Shown piece after piece: positions 18,244 through 26,823 of a stretch of DNA of 64,000 bases (its first letter is position 1; each line of letters begins with the position of its first letter). The notes under the pieces were generated by a model. The model was given only the letters and a program-made list of their open reading frames with translations, was not told where the DNA came from and did no database searches. The position numbers and the translations under genes are program-made. Source of the DNA: Tenacibaculum sp. SZ-18 (GTDB lineage: Bacteria > Bacteroidota > Bacteroidia > Flavobacteriales > Flavobacteriaceae); assembly GCF_002813915.1 (NCBI RefSeq), contig NZ_CP019335.1, forward strand, positions 3,517,777 through 3,581,776, written 5' to 3'.

Positions 18244-19125
18244 TTATAAACTTTTATTGATCCTAGTAATCATTTCTTTTATTCTTTTTTCATCAGGATT
18301 TAAGCTTAATGCTTTATACATTTGCTGTAAAGCCTCTTTAAATTTTTTCTGTTCGTAATACAATGTTCCTAGACTACTATAGGTGACATAATTCTTTGGA
18401 TACATTTTTGTGTTTAGTTTGAAAGCAAACTCTGCTTTATCGAATTCTTTATTTCTAAGCTTAACAAATCCGTAAGTATTTAACTCTTTAGTTCCTTTGG
18501 TTACTTCTGGTAGATAACGGATTAATTGTTCCTCCATAAACTGAAGACTGTCTTTAGCATTTTTCAATAAATTATCTAGAACTTGAACTCCTCTATAATT
18601 CGGATAATAGCGTTCACCTCTTACTATTTTCAAAAGGTCTCTTTCAAAAGTTTCCTTTGGGTATTCCACAATTCTATTGACCTCTTTCCCATCTTTATAA
18701 ATAATAAAAGTTGGTACTCGGTGAATATTTAATCCTTTTTCATCTTTATTTGGAGATTGCTTGTACGCTTCTTTTTTTCTATCCAAAGCATACACTTTCA
18801 AATTCTCTTTTGGTAAGCCTGCCTCCTCTATTATTTTATAGAAAATCGGTAAATTACGTTTACTATCTCCACACCACGAGCCAAAAAATACTTTTATCTC
18901 ATACTCATTTAAATCCTTTTTTAATTCTTTGATGATCTTATGATTCGTTAGATATTTCTGTTGATTTTGATCAAACCAATTGAAATCCGAATCCTTGAAT
19001 GCTTCTCGATTCGTTTCTCCTAACAGCATTTTATTTCCTTTTTCATCGATAATAACTTGATTTATCTGTGACTGAAGTGTTAGGTTCAGTATAAAGAATA
19101 CGGGAATCCATAAAGTTCTATTCAT
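18244..19125 (-). CDS. Exported thioredoxin-fold/TPR protein
   Basis: 293 residues from the ATG at 19125, chosen because it gives a proper signal peptide (MNRTLWIPVFFILNLTLQS) that a start 12 codons earlier would bury. A thioredoxin-like domain (about 60-175) has FFGSWCGDSKRNLP, where the second active-site Cys of WCxxC is replaced by Ser, so it is unlikely to be a normal disulfide exchanger. Tetratricopeptide repeats follow (about 215-290; VTYSSLGTLYYEQKKFKEAL). Upstream of and probably cotranscribed with the DUF1573 gene. Role unknown, perhaps envelope protein quality control. Confidence 0.8.
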   Translation of the reverse strand: MNRTLWIPVFFILNLTLQSQINQVIIDEKGNKMLLGETNREAFKDSDFNWFDQNQQKYLTNHKIIKELKKDLNEYEIKVFFGSWCGDSKRNLPIFYKIIEEAGLPKENLKVYALDRKKEAYKQSPNKDEKGLNIHRVPTFIIYKDGKEVNRIVEYPKETFERDLLKIVRGERYYPNYRGVQVLDNLLKNAKDSLQFMEEQLIRYLPEVTKGTKELNTYGFVKLRNKEFDKAEFAFKLNTKMYPKNYVTYSSLGTLYYEQKKFKEALQQMYKALSLNPDEKRIKEMITRINKSL

Positions 19126-19317
19126 GTGATTATAGTTTTTAAGTTCCTCGAAATTAACCACTAAGAACCCCTAAGTAAAAATAACTTGCTGTAACACAAA
19201 CAATAAAGTACAAACGACATTGTTACCTATACCAAATGCAGTTCGTATAGTTCTAAGTGTATTTTATACCTCTATAAAAAATTAAAACCTATTAATTCTG
19301 TATTTTCAACATCAGAA

Positions 19318-20286
19318 ATGGAATTATTCAAAAAACATATAACTCAAATCTTAGTTCATCTTTTATTTTGGCTGCTTTTTGTGTTTATATCACTTTTTGT
19401 GTTTTCAGAATATTATTGGTCTGAAAACCCATTTTTACAATATCTATCCATATTAATATTTATTGTTTATGCGAATCACTTAATATTATTACCATACTTT
19501 GTCAGAAAGAAACAATATATCCTATACGCCATATTATTCATTCTTATTTCGTTTTTAGCAACACAACTCTATTGTAATGTTTTCACGCGATGTGGCTGTT
19601 CATTTATGAAGTGTTTAAGCGATTATTTATGGCAAACCCTTGTGCCACTATTCTTCTTTTCATTTGTTTGGATTCTGTTCAAGTATTTGGATAGAGAAAA
19701 GGAAATTGAAATGGCATTGCAAGAACGAACAGAACTCGAATTAAAGTTTCTTAAATCACAGATAAATCCCCATGTATTATTCAATAATTTGAATACTATC
19801 TATTCTTATGCCATTGAAAAACCAGATCAAACACCTGATTTAATTCTGAAATTATCTGATAATTTAAAGCATGTGCTATATGAAAGTAACTCAGACTTTA
19901 TTCCTTTAGAAAAAGAACTACAGTATCTTGATAATTATATCGACTTTCAGAAAATACGCACACAAGGAATTAAAGAGATCGTATATACAAAAAGTATTAG
20001 TTCTGTTCAGTATCAGATTGCACCATTATTATTAATAACTATAATTGAAAACGCATTCAAACACAGTACTCCAAATAGTATCATTCGTATTCATATTGAA
20101 ATAAAAGATAAAACATTACTATGCACTTGTGAAAATAGTTTCTTGGATTCAGCTATTTTTAAACAAGAGGCTATTGGTTTAAAAAACTTGCAGAAGCGGT
20201 TGAATTTACTATATCAAAACCAGCATGAATTTAAGGTAAATGAAGATGATACTTTTAAGGTAAGTTTAAAGCTAAATTTAATATGA
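19318..20286 (+). CDS. LytS/YehU-type sensor histidine kinase
   Basis: 322 residues: four transmembrane helices in the first ~130 (no large sensor domain), then the His_kinase domain with LKSQINPHVLFNNLNTIYSY, whose His is the phosphoacceptor (the usual Phe after His is Val here), and an ATPase domain with IENAFKHS and AIGLKNLQKRLNLL. It would phosphorylate the LytTR regulator encoded next; the kinase TGA overlaps the regulator ATG (ATGATG at 20283-20288). The signal is unknown. Confidence 0.92.
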   Translation: MELFKKHITQILVHLLFWLLFVFISLFVFSEYYWSENPFLQYLSILIFIVYANHLILLPYFVRKKQYILYAILFILISFLATQLYCNVFTRCGCSFMKCLSDYLWQTLVPLFFFSFVWILFKYLDREKEIEMALQERTELELKFLKSQINPHVLFNNLNTIYSYAIEKPDQTPDLILKLSDNLKHVLYESNSDFIPLEKELQYLDNYIDFQKIRTQGIKEIVYTKSISSVQYQIAPLLLITIIENAFKHSTPNSIIRIHIEIKDKTLLCTCENSFLDSAIFKQEAIGLKNLQKRLNLLYQNQHEFKVNEDDTFKVSLKLNLI

Positions 20287-20963
20287 TGACTTGTATTATT
20301 CTTGAAGACGAACTTCCTGCACAAAACCTTCTTAGGAATTTTCTTAACAAAATTCCTGATGTAAAATTGATAGCTGCTTTTCAAACAGCTCTTGATGCAA
20401 ATACTTTTCTAAAGGAAAATAATGTCGATTTTCTTTTTTTAGATATTAATCTTCCAGATATTCTTGGAATTGATTTTATCAAAACAATTAAAAATCCACC
20501 ACAAGTTATAATTACCACAGCGTATCCTAATTATGCAGTTGATAGTTTCGAGCTTCCGACTATTGTAGATTACTTGGTAAAACCATTTTCATTCGATCGT
20601 TTTTTAAAATCGATTCACAAGGTTGAACACATTATTAATAGACAAGAAGTGAAACCAAATAATCATGTATTCTTAAATATTGATAAAACCTTACATAAGA
20701 TTTTACTTAGTGATGTTCTTTTTATAGAATCGGATAGGAACTATCTCACCTTTGTAACCCAACTCAAGAAATACGTTTTTATCGACTCATTAAAAACCTG
20801 GAATTCCAAATTGACTGATGATTTTATTCAAATTCATAAGTCTTACATTATTAATGTAAATCATATTGATAAAATTGCTGGAAATGAAATTAGCATGGGT
20901 GAAATTAAGATTCCGATAGGAAGAACTTTTAAGCCTAATTTCATGAAGAAATTTAACTCTTAA
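20283..20963 (+). CDS. LytTR-family response regulator
   Basis: 226 residues: receiver domain (about 1-118) with phospho-acceptor Asp in FLFLDINLPDILG, conserved Thr in VIITTAYP and Lys in DYLVKPF; then a LytTR DNA-binding domain (about 135-226; VLFIESDRNYLTFV, FIQIHKSYIINVNHI). LytTR proteins bind 9-12-bp direct repeats. Translationally coupled to the upstream kinase. The regulated genes are not evident here. Confidence 0.93.
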   Translation: MMTCIILEDELPAQNLLRNFLNKIPDVKLIAAFQTALDANTFLKENNVDFLFLDINLPDILGIDFIKTIKNPPQVIITTAYPNYAVDSFELPTIVDYLVKPFSFDRFLKSIHKVEHIINRQEVKPNNHVFLNIDKTLHKILLSDVLFIESDRNYLTFVTQLKKYVFIDSLKTWNSKLTDDFIQIHKSYIINVNHIDKIAGNEISMGEIKIPIGRTFKPNFMKKFNS

Positions 20964-21254
20964 AATTGCAAGAAATTTTCTTCAATTGATGTAAATCTGA
21001 CATCCATTTTTTAGCCAAAACTAACCTTAAATTAACTATTGTTTTTGAATTATCTATAAAAATTAAATTATTTACTTTATAAAAAATTAGCTTTTAAAAC
21101 CATAAAAAGTGACATATTTTTAACTAAAGCATTATTTTGTTGATTATTTGTTAATGTTTGACGTGTGTTAATTTTTAGAGAACTTTAACGAAAAACGCCT
21201 AAAACGAAATGTTTTATTAACATTTTGAATAGTCAATTATATCGTAAGTGGTAG

Positions 21255-21262
21255 TACTTTTG
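21255..21262 (+). promoter_or_regulatory. -7 box of the small exported protein gene
   Basis: TACTTTTG, 53 bases before the ATG at 21316. The rest of 20964-21254 is AT-rich and I see no gene in it. Confidence 0.5.
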
Positions 21263-21315
21263 GAATGTAATTAATAAACAAAAAAACAAACCTAAAACAA
21301 TAAAACACCATTAAG

Positions 21316-21645
21316 ATGAAAAAGTTATTTTTATTATTAGCGATCACAGTGAGCACTTCAATTTTTGCTAACAACTCAAGACCAGCTGAGGTAGTTAAGT
21401 CTGAGATCAGAACTGAAATCATTAAATTATTAGGAAACGCAAACTTTAATGTTGAATCTAATTTAACTGCAGATGTTGAATTCATGATCAACAACAAAGG
21501 AGAAGTTATCGTTTTAACTGTTGATACAAAAAACGCAGATGTTGAAACTTACGTAAAAAACAAATTAAACTATAAACTAATCACTAACAAGTTAATCGTA
21601 AAAGGTCAAACTTATAAAATGCCTTTAAAATTAGTTAAAGCTTAA
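21316..21645 (+). CDS. Small exported protein, unknown function
   Basis: 109 residues with signal peptide MKKLFLLLAITVSTSIFA and a mature part of about 90 residues patterned EVVKSEIRTEIIKLLG, then VEFMINNKGEVIVLTVDTKN. The latter half, FMINNKGEIVVL-VDTxN followed by VKxKLNYK, resembles a small TonB-C/energy-transducer-like beta-alpha fold common in flavobacterial periplasmic proteins. The codon use and a good promoter and terminator suggest strong expression. Confidence 0.75.
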   Translation: MKKLFLLLAITVSTSIFANNSRPAEVVKSEIRTEIIKLLGNANFNVESNLTADVEFMINNKGEVIVLTVDTKNADVETYVKNKLNYKLITNKLIVKGQTYKMPLKLVKA

Positions 21646-21679
21646 TTCATAGAATTTCTACTTAACAAATTTATATTGC

Positions 21680-21709
21680 AAGCCATCATTTTAAATGATG
21701 GCTTTTTTT
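21680..21709 (+). terminator. Terminator of the small exported protein gene
   Basis: AAGCCATCATTT pairs with AAATGATGGCTT, followed by seven T. Confidence 0.9.
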
Positions 21710-21862
21710 GACTTCGTTTATTACTGAATATCTTAGTTAGATTTCAAGATTAAGAGGCTTTAGCTATTTCTTACTAAAAACTAAGTAAAGGAAAATAGAT
21801 TTAGCCTGATTTAGTAAACCTTTCTTTGCGAGAATGAAGTGGTTTTGTTTAACAAAAATTAA

Positions 21863-21888
21863 AAAGCTGATTTAATCAACTCAGCTTT
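21863..21888. terminator. Hairpin at the end of the flavoprotein gene
   Basis: AAAGCTGA (21863-21870) pairs with TCAGCTTT (21881-21888). On the minus strand the stem begins within the last codons of the flavoprotein gene and is followed by T residues. No gene is seen in 21710-21862. Confidence 0.6.
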
Positions 21889-22492
21889 TATTTTTATCAT
21901 GAATTTTTGTAGGTATATGATCATTCCAAACTGTTAGAATATCAGTTGCAACACTGGCACCACTTCCCGCAGCAATTGCAAATTGACTTCTCCAACCTGC
22001 GATGGTTCCGCAACAATACAATCCTTCTTTAATTAAATGATTAAAATTGCGAAGCTGTATCCTATCTTTCATTGCATTTGCTCTAGAATGTCTCTCAATA
22101 TATTGTTCTAAACCAACTATATTAAAAGGTTTAGCATAATTTAAAGCAACAACAACATTCTTGGTTATGTATTCATTTTTATTTGTTATAACTTTATAAC
22201 CAGCATCGTCATCAATGACAGCTGTAACCTTTTCATTTTCCATTTGATCTACGTGAGGATACATTTTTGCTAATTGCTTTTTACCATCAGACAAAATATC
22301 TTTCCCTAAAGTTCCTGGTGGCAATCCTAATACATTATTAAAAAGGGCATTTTGCAAATGAGAAGCTCTTTGATGCATTATAATTCCAACTTTTTTCCCT
22401 TGAGCATAAGCTTTATCCTTTGCCGAAGCTAAAACTAACGCACATTGTATTCCTGCCACTCCTCCACCAATAATTAATGTATCAAAACTCAT
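21881..22492 (-). CDS. FAD-dependent pyridine-nucleotide oxidoreductase-like protein
   Basis: 203 residues, short for the family (thioredoxin reductases have about 310). An FAD-binding GxGxxG motif is at the start (FDTLIIGGGVAGIQCALVLA) and a second FAD contact at the end (YCCGTIAGWRSQFAIAAGSG). The NAD(P)H-binding domain and the redox CxxC between them seem absent, so it may be a single-domain relative. It overlaps the MarC gene stop/start at 22492 and is probably in the same transcript. Confidence 0.75.
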   Translation of the reverse strand: MSFDTLIIGGGVAGIQCALVLASAKDKAYAQGKKVGIIMHQRASHLQNALFNNVLGLPPGTLGKDILSDGKKQLAKMYPHVDQMENEKVTAVIDDDAGYKVITNKNEYITKNVVVALNYAKPFNIVGLEQYIERHSRANAMKDRIQLRNFNHLIKEGLYCCGTIAGWRSQFAIAAGSGASVATDILTVWNDHIPTKIHDKNKS

Positions 22493-23073
22493 TAAGCAAG
22501 TAACATTTTAATGTTTGCTGCAAAAAGTTTCACTGCAATTGCTAGTAGGATTACACCAAATATTTTTCGAATAATCGCAATACCATTTTTACCGATTAAC
22601 TTTTCAATACGAGAAGATGTTTTTAAAACAATATAGATAACCAAAACATTTAACAGTACCGCGATAATAATATTCATTAAGTCGAATTCTGCACGTAATG
22701 AAAGTAAAGTGGTTAAACTACCTGGACCTGCAATTAATGGAAAAGCCAATGGAAAGACAGTTGCATTTAACGCCTGATCTTCTTCCTCTTTATATAGCGT
22801 AATTCCAAGAATCATTTCTAAGGCAATAAAGAACAAAATAAAAGAACCTGCAACAGCAAATGAATTTACATCAATTCCAATTAAATTTAATAAACGCTGA
22901 CCAACAAAGAGAAATAAAATCATAATGAAACCAGCTATTACCGAAGCTTTTTCCGACTGAATATGGCCAACTTTATTTCTTAAATCGATAATAATTGGAA
23001 TATTTCCCACAATATCAATTACAGCAAATAATACCATAAAAGCTGTAAATATTTCATTAAGACTAAGATTCAT
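22492..23073 (-). CDS. MarC-family integral membrane protein
   Basis: 193 residues with six predicted transmembrane helices. Family features are DIVGNIPIIIDLRN at about 20-33 in the first loop and ATVFPLAFPLIAGPGSLTTL at about 104-123. MarC was first tied to antibiotic resistance in E. coli, but that role was not upheld and the function is unknown. It is translated immediately ahead of the FAD-protein gene with 1-base contact, which hints at a shared function. Confidence 0.92.
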   Translation of the reverse strand: MNLSLNEIFTAFMVLFAVIDIVGNIPIIIDLRNKVGHIQSEKASVIAGFIMILFLFVGQRLLNLIGIDVNSFAVAGSFILFFIALEMILGITLYKEEEDQALNATVFPLAFPLIAGPGSLTTLLSLRAEFDLMNIIIAVLLNVLVIYIVLKTSSRIEKLIGKNGIAIIRKIFGVILLAIAVKLFAANIKMLLA

Positions 23074-23145
23074 CTCTTGTTAGTTTTTGAATTATTAAAT
23101 GTCAAAAGTATGTTTAATTACAATTAAATGTAATAAAAATAACTT

Positions 23146-23153
23146 TATTTTTG
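23146..23153 (+). promoter_or_regulatory. -7 box touching the DUF3109 start codon
   Basis: TATTTTTG fits TAnnTTTG and ends only four bases before the ATG at 23158. If used, transcription would start at or just next to the ATG, giving a leaderless mRNA. Confidence 0.5.
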
Positions 23154-23157
23154 CATT

Positions 23158-23727
23158 ATGTTTCAATTAGGAAAGACCATTGTTTCGGAGGATATTATAG
23201 AAAAGGATTTTGTATGTAATTTATCTGCATGCAAAGGAATCTGTTGTGTAGAAGGGGAAGCAGGAGCTCCTTTAGATAAAGAGGAGACAAAAATTTTAGA
23301 GGAAATTTATCCGAAAGTAAGACCATTTTTACGTAAAGAAGGAATAGAATCTATAGAACAAAACGGCACTTGGATTACAAGTGATTTTGGTGAATTAGAA
23401 ACACCTTTAGTAAACCAAGAAGAATGTGCTTATGTAATTTTCGATGATAAAGGAACAGCTCTTTGTGCTATTGAGGAGGCTTACAATAAAGGTATTGTAG
23501 ATTGGAAAAAACCTGTTTCTTGTCATTTATACCCGGTTAGAGTAAAGGATTATTCTGAATTTTCCGCCGTAAATTACCACAAATGGGATATTTGCGATGA
23601 TGCTTGTACTTTAGGGGCAGAATTACAAGCTCCTGTTTACAAATTTGTAAAAGAAGCGCTTATCCGAAAGTTTGGTAAAAACTGGTATATGGAACTTGAA
23701 AAATTAGCCGCAGAAAAGACTAAATAA
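23158..23727 (+). CDS. DUF3109 Cys-rich protein
   Basis: 189 residues. The N-terminal FVCNLSACKGICCVEGEAG and later Cys in NQEECAYVIF, TALCAIEEAY, PVSCHLYPVR and WDICDDACTLG make a YkgJ/DUF3109-type cluster of about nine Cys likely to bind zinc or an Fe-S cluster. Universal in Bacteroidota, function unknown. The start is set by a -7 box directly upstream. It overlaps the convergent dGTPase gene by 8 bases. Confidence 0.9.
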   Translation: MFQLGKTIVSEDIIEKDFVCNLSACKGICCVEGEAGAPLDKEETKILEEIYPKVRPFLRKEGIESIEQNGTWITSDFGELETPLVNQEECAYVIFDDKGTALCAIEEAYNKGIVDWKKPVSCHLYPVRVKDYSEFSAVNYHKWDICDDACTLGAELQAPVYKFVKEALIRKFGKNWYMELEKLAAEKTK

Positions 23728-25057
23728 CATTTCCTGATATTTTTTTGTGTAATCTAATAGCATATCCATCAGACAAACTTGCAACATAACTACATGTCTG
23801 CAAAATTCGTTCGTAAAGGTCATCTTTTAACGTTCTATACTCTTCTGGAAGTAAGTTTAGAACTAAACGATCAAAATTAGACTGTTCTCCTTTGTATTTG
23901 TTATTCAATGCAGTAACAAACACATCTAACAAATCAGCTATTATCTTATAACCCGCTACTTCCTTTTCTACAACATCATTACTTCTATATATCTTTTCGA
24001 TACTTATTTTAATGATATCATTCATTTGCGCCTCATACTTACATTTATCTAATAATGAGTTACTGAAAGTTCCCTTTAAAATCTCTTCCTCATTACTTAA
24101 AAACATATCCACAGCTTCATTAATTAAAACTCCGATAGCCAACGCTCTTAAATAACTTACTCTATCTTTCTTATGTTTTAGTGAATGATACTTTTTAATG
24201 TCGATGGTATCCTTCACTAATTTAATCATATACTCCAAAGCATATTCTTCATCGATTAAGCCAAGATTAATTCCATCTTCAAAATCAATAATAGTATAAC
24301 AAATGTCATCTGCTGCTTCCACTAAATAAGCTAATGGATGTCGATAATAAGCAATTCCTTGAGAGGCTTTTTTTACCATTCCTAACTCTTCTACAACATC
24401 AATAAAAATATTTTTTTCAGATTGGAAAAACCCGTACTTCTTATCTGAAATATGAGAAGTAGGCTTCTTAGGTAAACTCTCTTTAGGGTATTTAATGAAA
24501 GCACCTAATGTTGCATACGATAAACGTAATCCTCCTGGAGTTCCTTCTTTACTTTCCGTAACTATCTTTAATCCGTTTGCGTTTCCTTCAAAATCGACTA
24601 AATCCTGATATTCTTTTTCTGATAGCTCTTCTTTATATTTTAATCCTTTTCCTGTTTTAAAATACTCTCCTATTGCTTTCTCTCCAGAATGACCAAAAGG
24701 AGGGTTTCCAATATCGTGCATTAAACAAGCAGCTGCTACAATTGCTCCAAAATCATTAAAGGTATATCCTAAATTCTTTAATTCTGGATGACGATCTAAA
24801 ATTACTTTCCCTGCTCTTCTACCTAAAGTTCTTCCTACTACAGAAACCTCTAGACTGTGGGTTAATCTAGTATGAACAAAATCTGTTTTTGATAATGGAA
24901 TTACTTGAGTTTTATCTTGCAGGCTTCTAAAAGCAGATGAAAATATAATTCTGTCAAAATCTACTTCAAATCCTAATCGAGTTTCATCTTGAGTTGCTCT
25001 TGTTCTCTTTTGTGTATCTCCGAATCTTTTTAAAGAAAGTAATTGTTCCCAGTTCAT
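23720..25057 (-). CDS. dgt: Deoxyguanosinetriphosphate triphosphohydrolase
   Basis: HD-domain enzyme hydrolysing dGTP (or other dNTPs) to the nucleoside and triphosphate. 445 residues from the ATG at 25057 (MNWEQLLSLKRFGD), the normal family start; ten extra codons upstream are open but not typical. Metal and substrate residues are visible: RTRATQDETRLGFEVDFDRI, FVHTRLTHSLEVSVVGR with the first His, and CLMHDIGNPPFGHSGE with the HD pair, followed by YLVEAADDICYTIIDFEDG with the last Asp. Cytoplasmic; controls dNTP pools. Confidence 0.94.
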   Translation of the reverse strand: MNWEQLLSLKRFGDTQKRTRATQDETRLGFEVDFDRIIFSSAFRSLQDKTQVIPLSKTDFVHTRLTHSLEVSVVGRTLGRRAGKVILDRHPELKNLGYTFNDFGAIVAAACLMHDIGNPPFGHSGEKAIGEYFKTGKGLKYKEELSEKEYQDLVDFEGNANGLKIVTESKEGTPGGLRLSYATLGAFIKYPKESLPKKPTSHISDKKYGFFQSEKNIFIDVVEELGMVKKASQGIAYYRHPLAYLVEAADDICYTIIDFEDGINLGLIDEEYALEYMIKLVKDTIDIKKYHSLKHKKDRVSYLRALAIGVLINEAVDMFLSNEEEILKGTFSNSLLDKCKYEAQMNDIIKISIEKIYRSNDVVEKEVAGYKIIADLLDVFVTALNNKYKGEQSNFDRLVLNLLPEEYRTLKDDLYERILQTCSYVASLSDGYAIRLHKKISGNVI

Positions 25058-25225
25058 TCTGTAATTCTTATAGGCTAAAAAAATCAATCGTGAGCAAAGT
25101 TATTTAATCTTTTTCTTTATGCTCATATCTTTTTTGAATTATAAAATTTTTGTTGCTCTATTAATTATCTATCTTTTAACTGTTTGATTTTTAGTGTTAA
25201 ATATGGTAGCTTTGTTAGCATGTGA

Positions 25226-25255
25226 TTGAAATTTAAAAAATAGTCTTTATTTTTG
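25226..25255 (+). promoter_or_regulatory. Promoter of the Panacea gene pair
   Basis: TTG at 25226-25228, a 19-base spacer, TATTTTTG at 25248-25255; the ATG follows 21 bases later. A further TAGCTTTG at 25207-25214 may be an alternative. Confidence 0.65.
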
Positions 25256-25276
25256 TAGAACAATAGTGATAAACCT

Positions 25277-25774
25277 ATGGGTACAGCAAGCTCAGTAGCT
25301 AACGAATTTTTAAAATTATCTAAAGAACAAGGCAGTAATGTTACTAATATGAAGTTAGTAAAGTTAATGTACATTGCTCAAGGATTGTCGTTATCTTTAT
25401 TAGAGCGTCCTATATTTGAAGATGATAAAATTGAAGCTTGGAAATACGGACCTGTTGTTCCAAGTATTTACCACGAATTTAAACATTTTAAGTCAGAACC
25501 AATTACATCGAAATCGGTTACTCTTGATAGTAATTGGGTACATTCGTCAGAACCAGAATTAACTTCTGAAGATGATAAGAAGATTGTACAGTTGACTTGG
25601 AATTTGTATAAGGATAGTTCTGCAGAAGACTTGGTAGTTTCTACGCACAGACCAGGAACACCATGGAGTTTTTCATATGCCCATGGAAAAAACAACACAA
25701 TTGATAATAGGCTTATAAAAAAATACTACGATAAGTTTATAACTAGCTTAAAAAAATACTTAAAAAGTGCTTAA
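25277..25774 (+). CDS. Panacea (DUF4065)-domain protein, probable antitoxin
   Basis: 165 residues, nearly all one Panacea domain. MKLVKLMYIAQGLSLSLLER and IEAWKYGPVVPSIYHEFK are the family's two signatures, and HRPGTPWSFSYAHGK is its C-terminal one. Panacea proteins act as antitoxins for many unrelated toxins, or as proteolysis adaptors such as SocA. The overlapping next gene, with stop and GTG sharing AGTGCTTAA, suggests a coupled pair, with the membrane protein as candidate toxin. It has its own promoter and lies between core genes. Confidence 0.85.
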   Translation: MGTASSVANEFLKLSKEQGSNVTNMKLVKLMYIAQGLSLSLLERPIFEDDKIEAWKYGPVVPSIYHEFKHFKSEPITSKSVTLDSNWVHSSEPELTSEDDKKIVQLTWNLYKDSSAEDLVVSTHRPGTPWSFSYAHGKNNTIDNRLIKKYYDKFITSLKKYLKSA

Positions 25775-26093
25775 TTCAGACCTAGACGACTTGATTCGTA
25801 AAGCAGGGAATTCTCAAGTTGATGCTAATGAAATTGATTTAAATATCAATCTTACACAACAGGAAATTTCAGATAGAATTCAAGATAGAGAAGAACGTAA
25901 AAAATACGCTTACAGAACTTTTATATTCTTAAGTAGTTTTACGGCTATCGTTTTAATGATAACAGTTGCAGCTGGCTTTTCTGAAACACTAGGGTTTAAA
26001 TTAGATAACACAGTTTTAATAGCTTTAATAACTTCTTCTTTAGCGAGTATTGTAGGAATTTTTATTTTGGTGATGCGTTATTTATTCAGATAA
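25767..26093 (+). CDS. Small two-helix membrane protein, candidate toxin partner
   Basis: 108 residues from a GTG start that overlaps the end of the Panacea gene by 8 bases. An N-terminal cytoplasmic part (about 1-50) carries LTQQEISDRIQDREERKKYA, an amphipathic charged helix, followed by two transmembrane helices (FIFLSSFTAIVLMITVAAGF at about 51-70 and NTVLIALITSSLASIVGIF at about 80-98) and a short basic tail. Similar small membrane proteins occur as toxins next to Panacea antitoxins, but this family was not recognised, so the toxin role is an inference from gene order. Confidence 0.65.
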   Translation: MLNSDLDDLIRKAGNSQVDANEIDLNINLTQQEISDRIQDREERKKYAYRTFIFLSSFTAIVLMITVAAGFSETLGFKLDNTVLIALITSSLASIVGIFILVMRYLFR

Positions 26094-26112
26094 TTCAACT
26101 TTAACTTAAAAT

Positions 26113-26138
26113 AAAAAAGAGAAGCCTTTCGACCTCTC
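26113..26138. terminator. Terminator-like hairpin, copy A
   Basis: A 26-base sequence (six A, then GAGAAGCCTTTCGACCTCTC) in which GAGA pairs with TCTC around a 12-base loop. An identical copy lies at 26771. Confidence 0.5.
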
Positions 26139-26159
26139 CTTAAACTAAAATAAAGTTAT

Positions 26160-26471
26160 TTAAGAATATTTACCCCAGTTTCTTTTGAAATACCAATTTG
26201 GTTTCCAATTAATGTAATTAGCTGGATTAAAACTAGTATTAGTTAACTCCAATTTTACTAATCTATTTGGTAGCAATGGTAAAGGGTGCCTACCTCTCGG
26301 ACTATCTAAATCCAAAAAATGGTATCGGTAGGATTTATCCATAAATCTCTTACTCGGTCCAAAATCAAAAGGAATACATTTCCTTGTTAACACTCTACTA
26401 TCATTTGTTACATAGGTAACTCTTACCATCAACTTTTCATTGATGGCCAGTACAAATTTATCTTTAAACAT
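26160..26471 (-). CDS. Hypothetical cytoplasmic protein
   Basis: 103 residues without signal peptide or membrane helix. Beta-rich N-terminal half (FVLAINEKLMVRVTYVTNDS), then KCIPFDFGPSKRF, YRYHFLDLDSPRGRHPLPLL and a Trp/Asn-rich tail. The RYHFLDLDSP...PLLPxRL pattern makes me think of WYL-like ligand-binding folds, but this is weak. It stands alone between two identical hairpins. Confidence 0.5.
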   Translation of the reverse strand: MFKDKFVLAINEKLMVRVTYVTNDSRVLTRKCIPFDFGPSKRFMDKSYRYHFLDLDSPRGRHPLPLLPNRLVKLELTNTSFNPANYINWKPNWYFKRNWGKYS

Positions 26472-26604
26472 ATGTCTAAAAATTTAGTTTATTAACCGCT
26501 GTTAATAAATAGTTAATGCAGCTCCTCTAGTGAATTTTAAAGAGTTTGTTACTGCGAAAAAAACAACTAGAAATATTTAACTTGATGGAAAGAGTTTTCT
26601 TTTG

Positions 26605-26750
26605 TACTTTTGGAATACAAAACAGAGATGAGGCAATCTTATTCTTTCTGTTTTAATATTTTTGGCGTCGGAAACCAATTATTAAAAAAATCAAGAGGGA
26701 TATTCATAGTGTCCCTTTTTTTTATGTTTCTTTTCTACCTCAGCTATTAA
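26605..26750 (+). other. Promoter-like box with a 40-codon ORF, uncertain
   Basis: TACTTTTG at 26605-26612 precedes a 40-codon ORF (ATG 26628, stop 26748-26750) beginning MRQSYSFCFNIFG with a hydrophobic C-terminal half. Within it, AGAGGGATATTC...GTGTCCCTTTTTTTT (about 26690-26722) forms a weak hairpin with a T-tract. It could be a short regulatory RNA, a mini-protein, or nothing. Confidence 0.25.
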
Positions 26751-26770
26751 ATCTAAATTCGGATTTCTTT

Positions 26771-26796
26771 AAAAAAGAGAAGCCTTTCGACCTCTC
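26771..26796. terminator. Terminator-like hairpin, copy B, downstream of nrdA
   Basis: Identical over 26 bases to 26113-26138. Here the right flank is TTTTCTTCC, so the stem extends to AAGAGA/TCTCTT. It lies 28 bases past the nrdA stop on the minus strand. Confidence 0.6.
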
Positions 26797-26823
26797 TTTT
26801 CTTCCCTTTTAATTTAACTCTAA

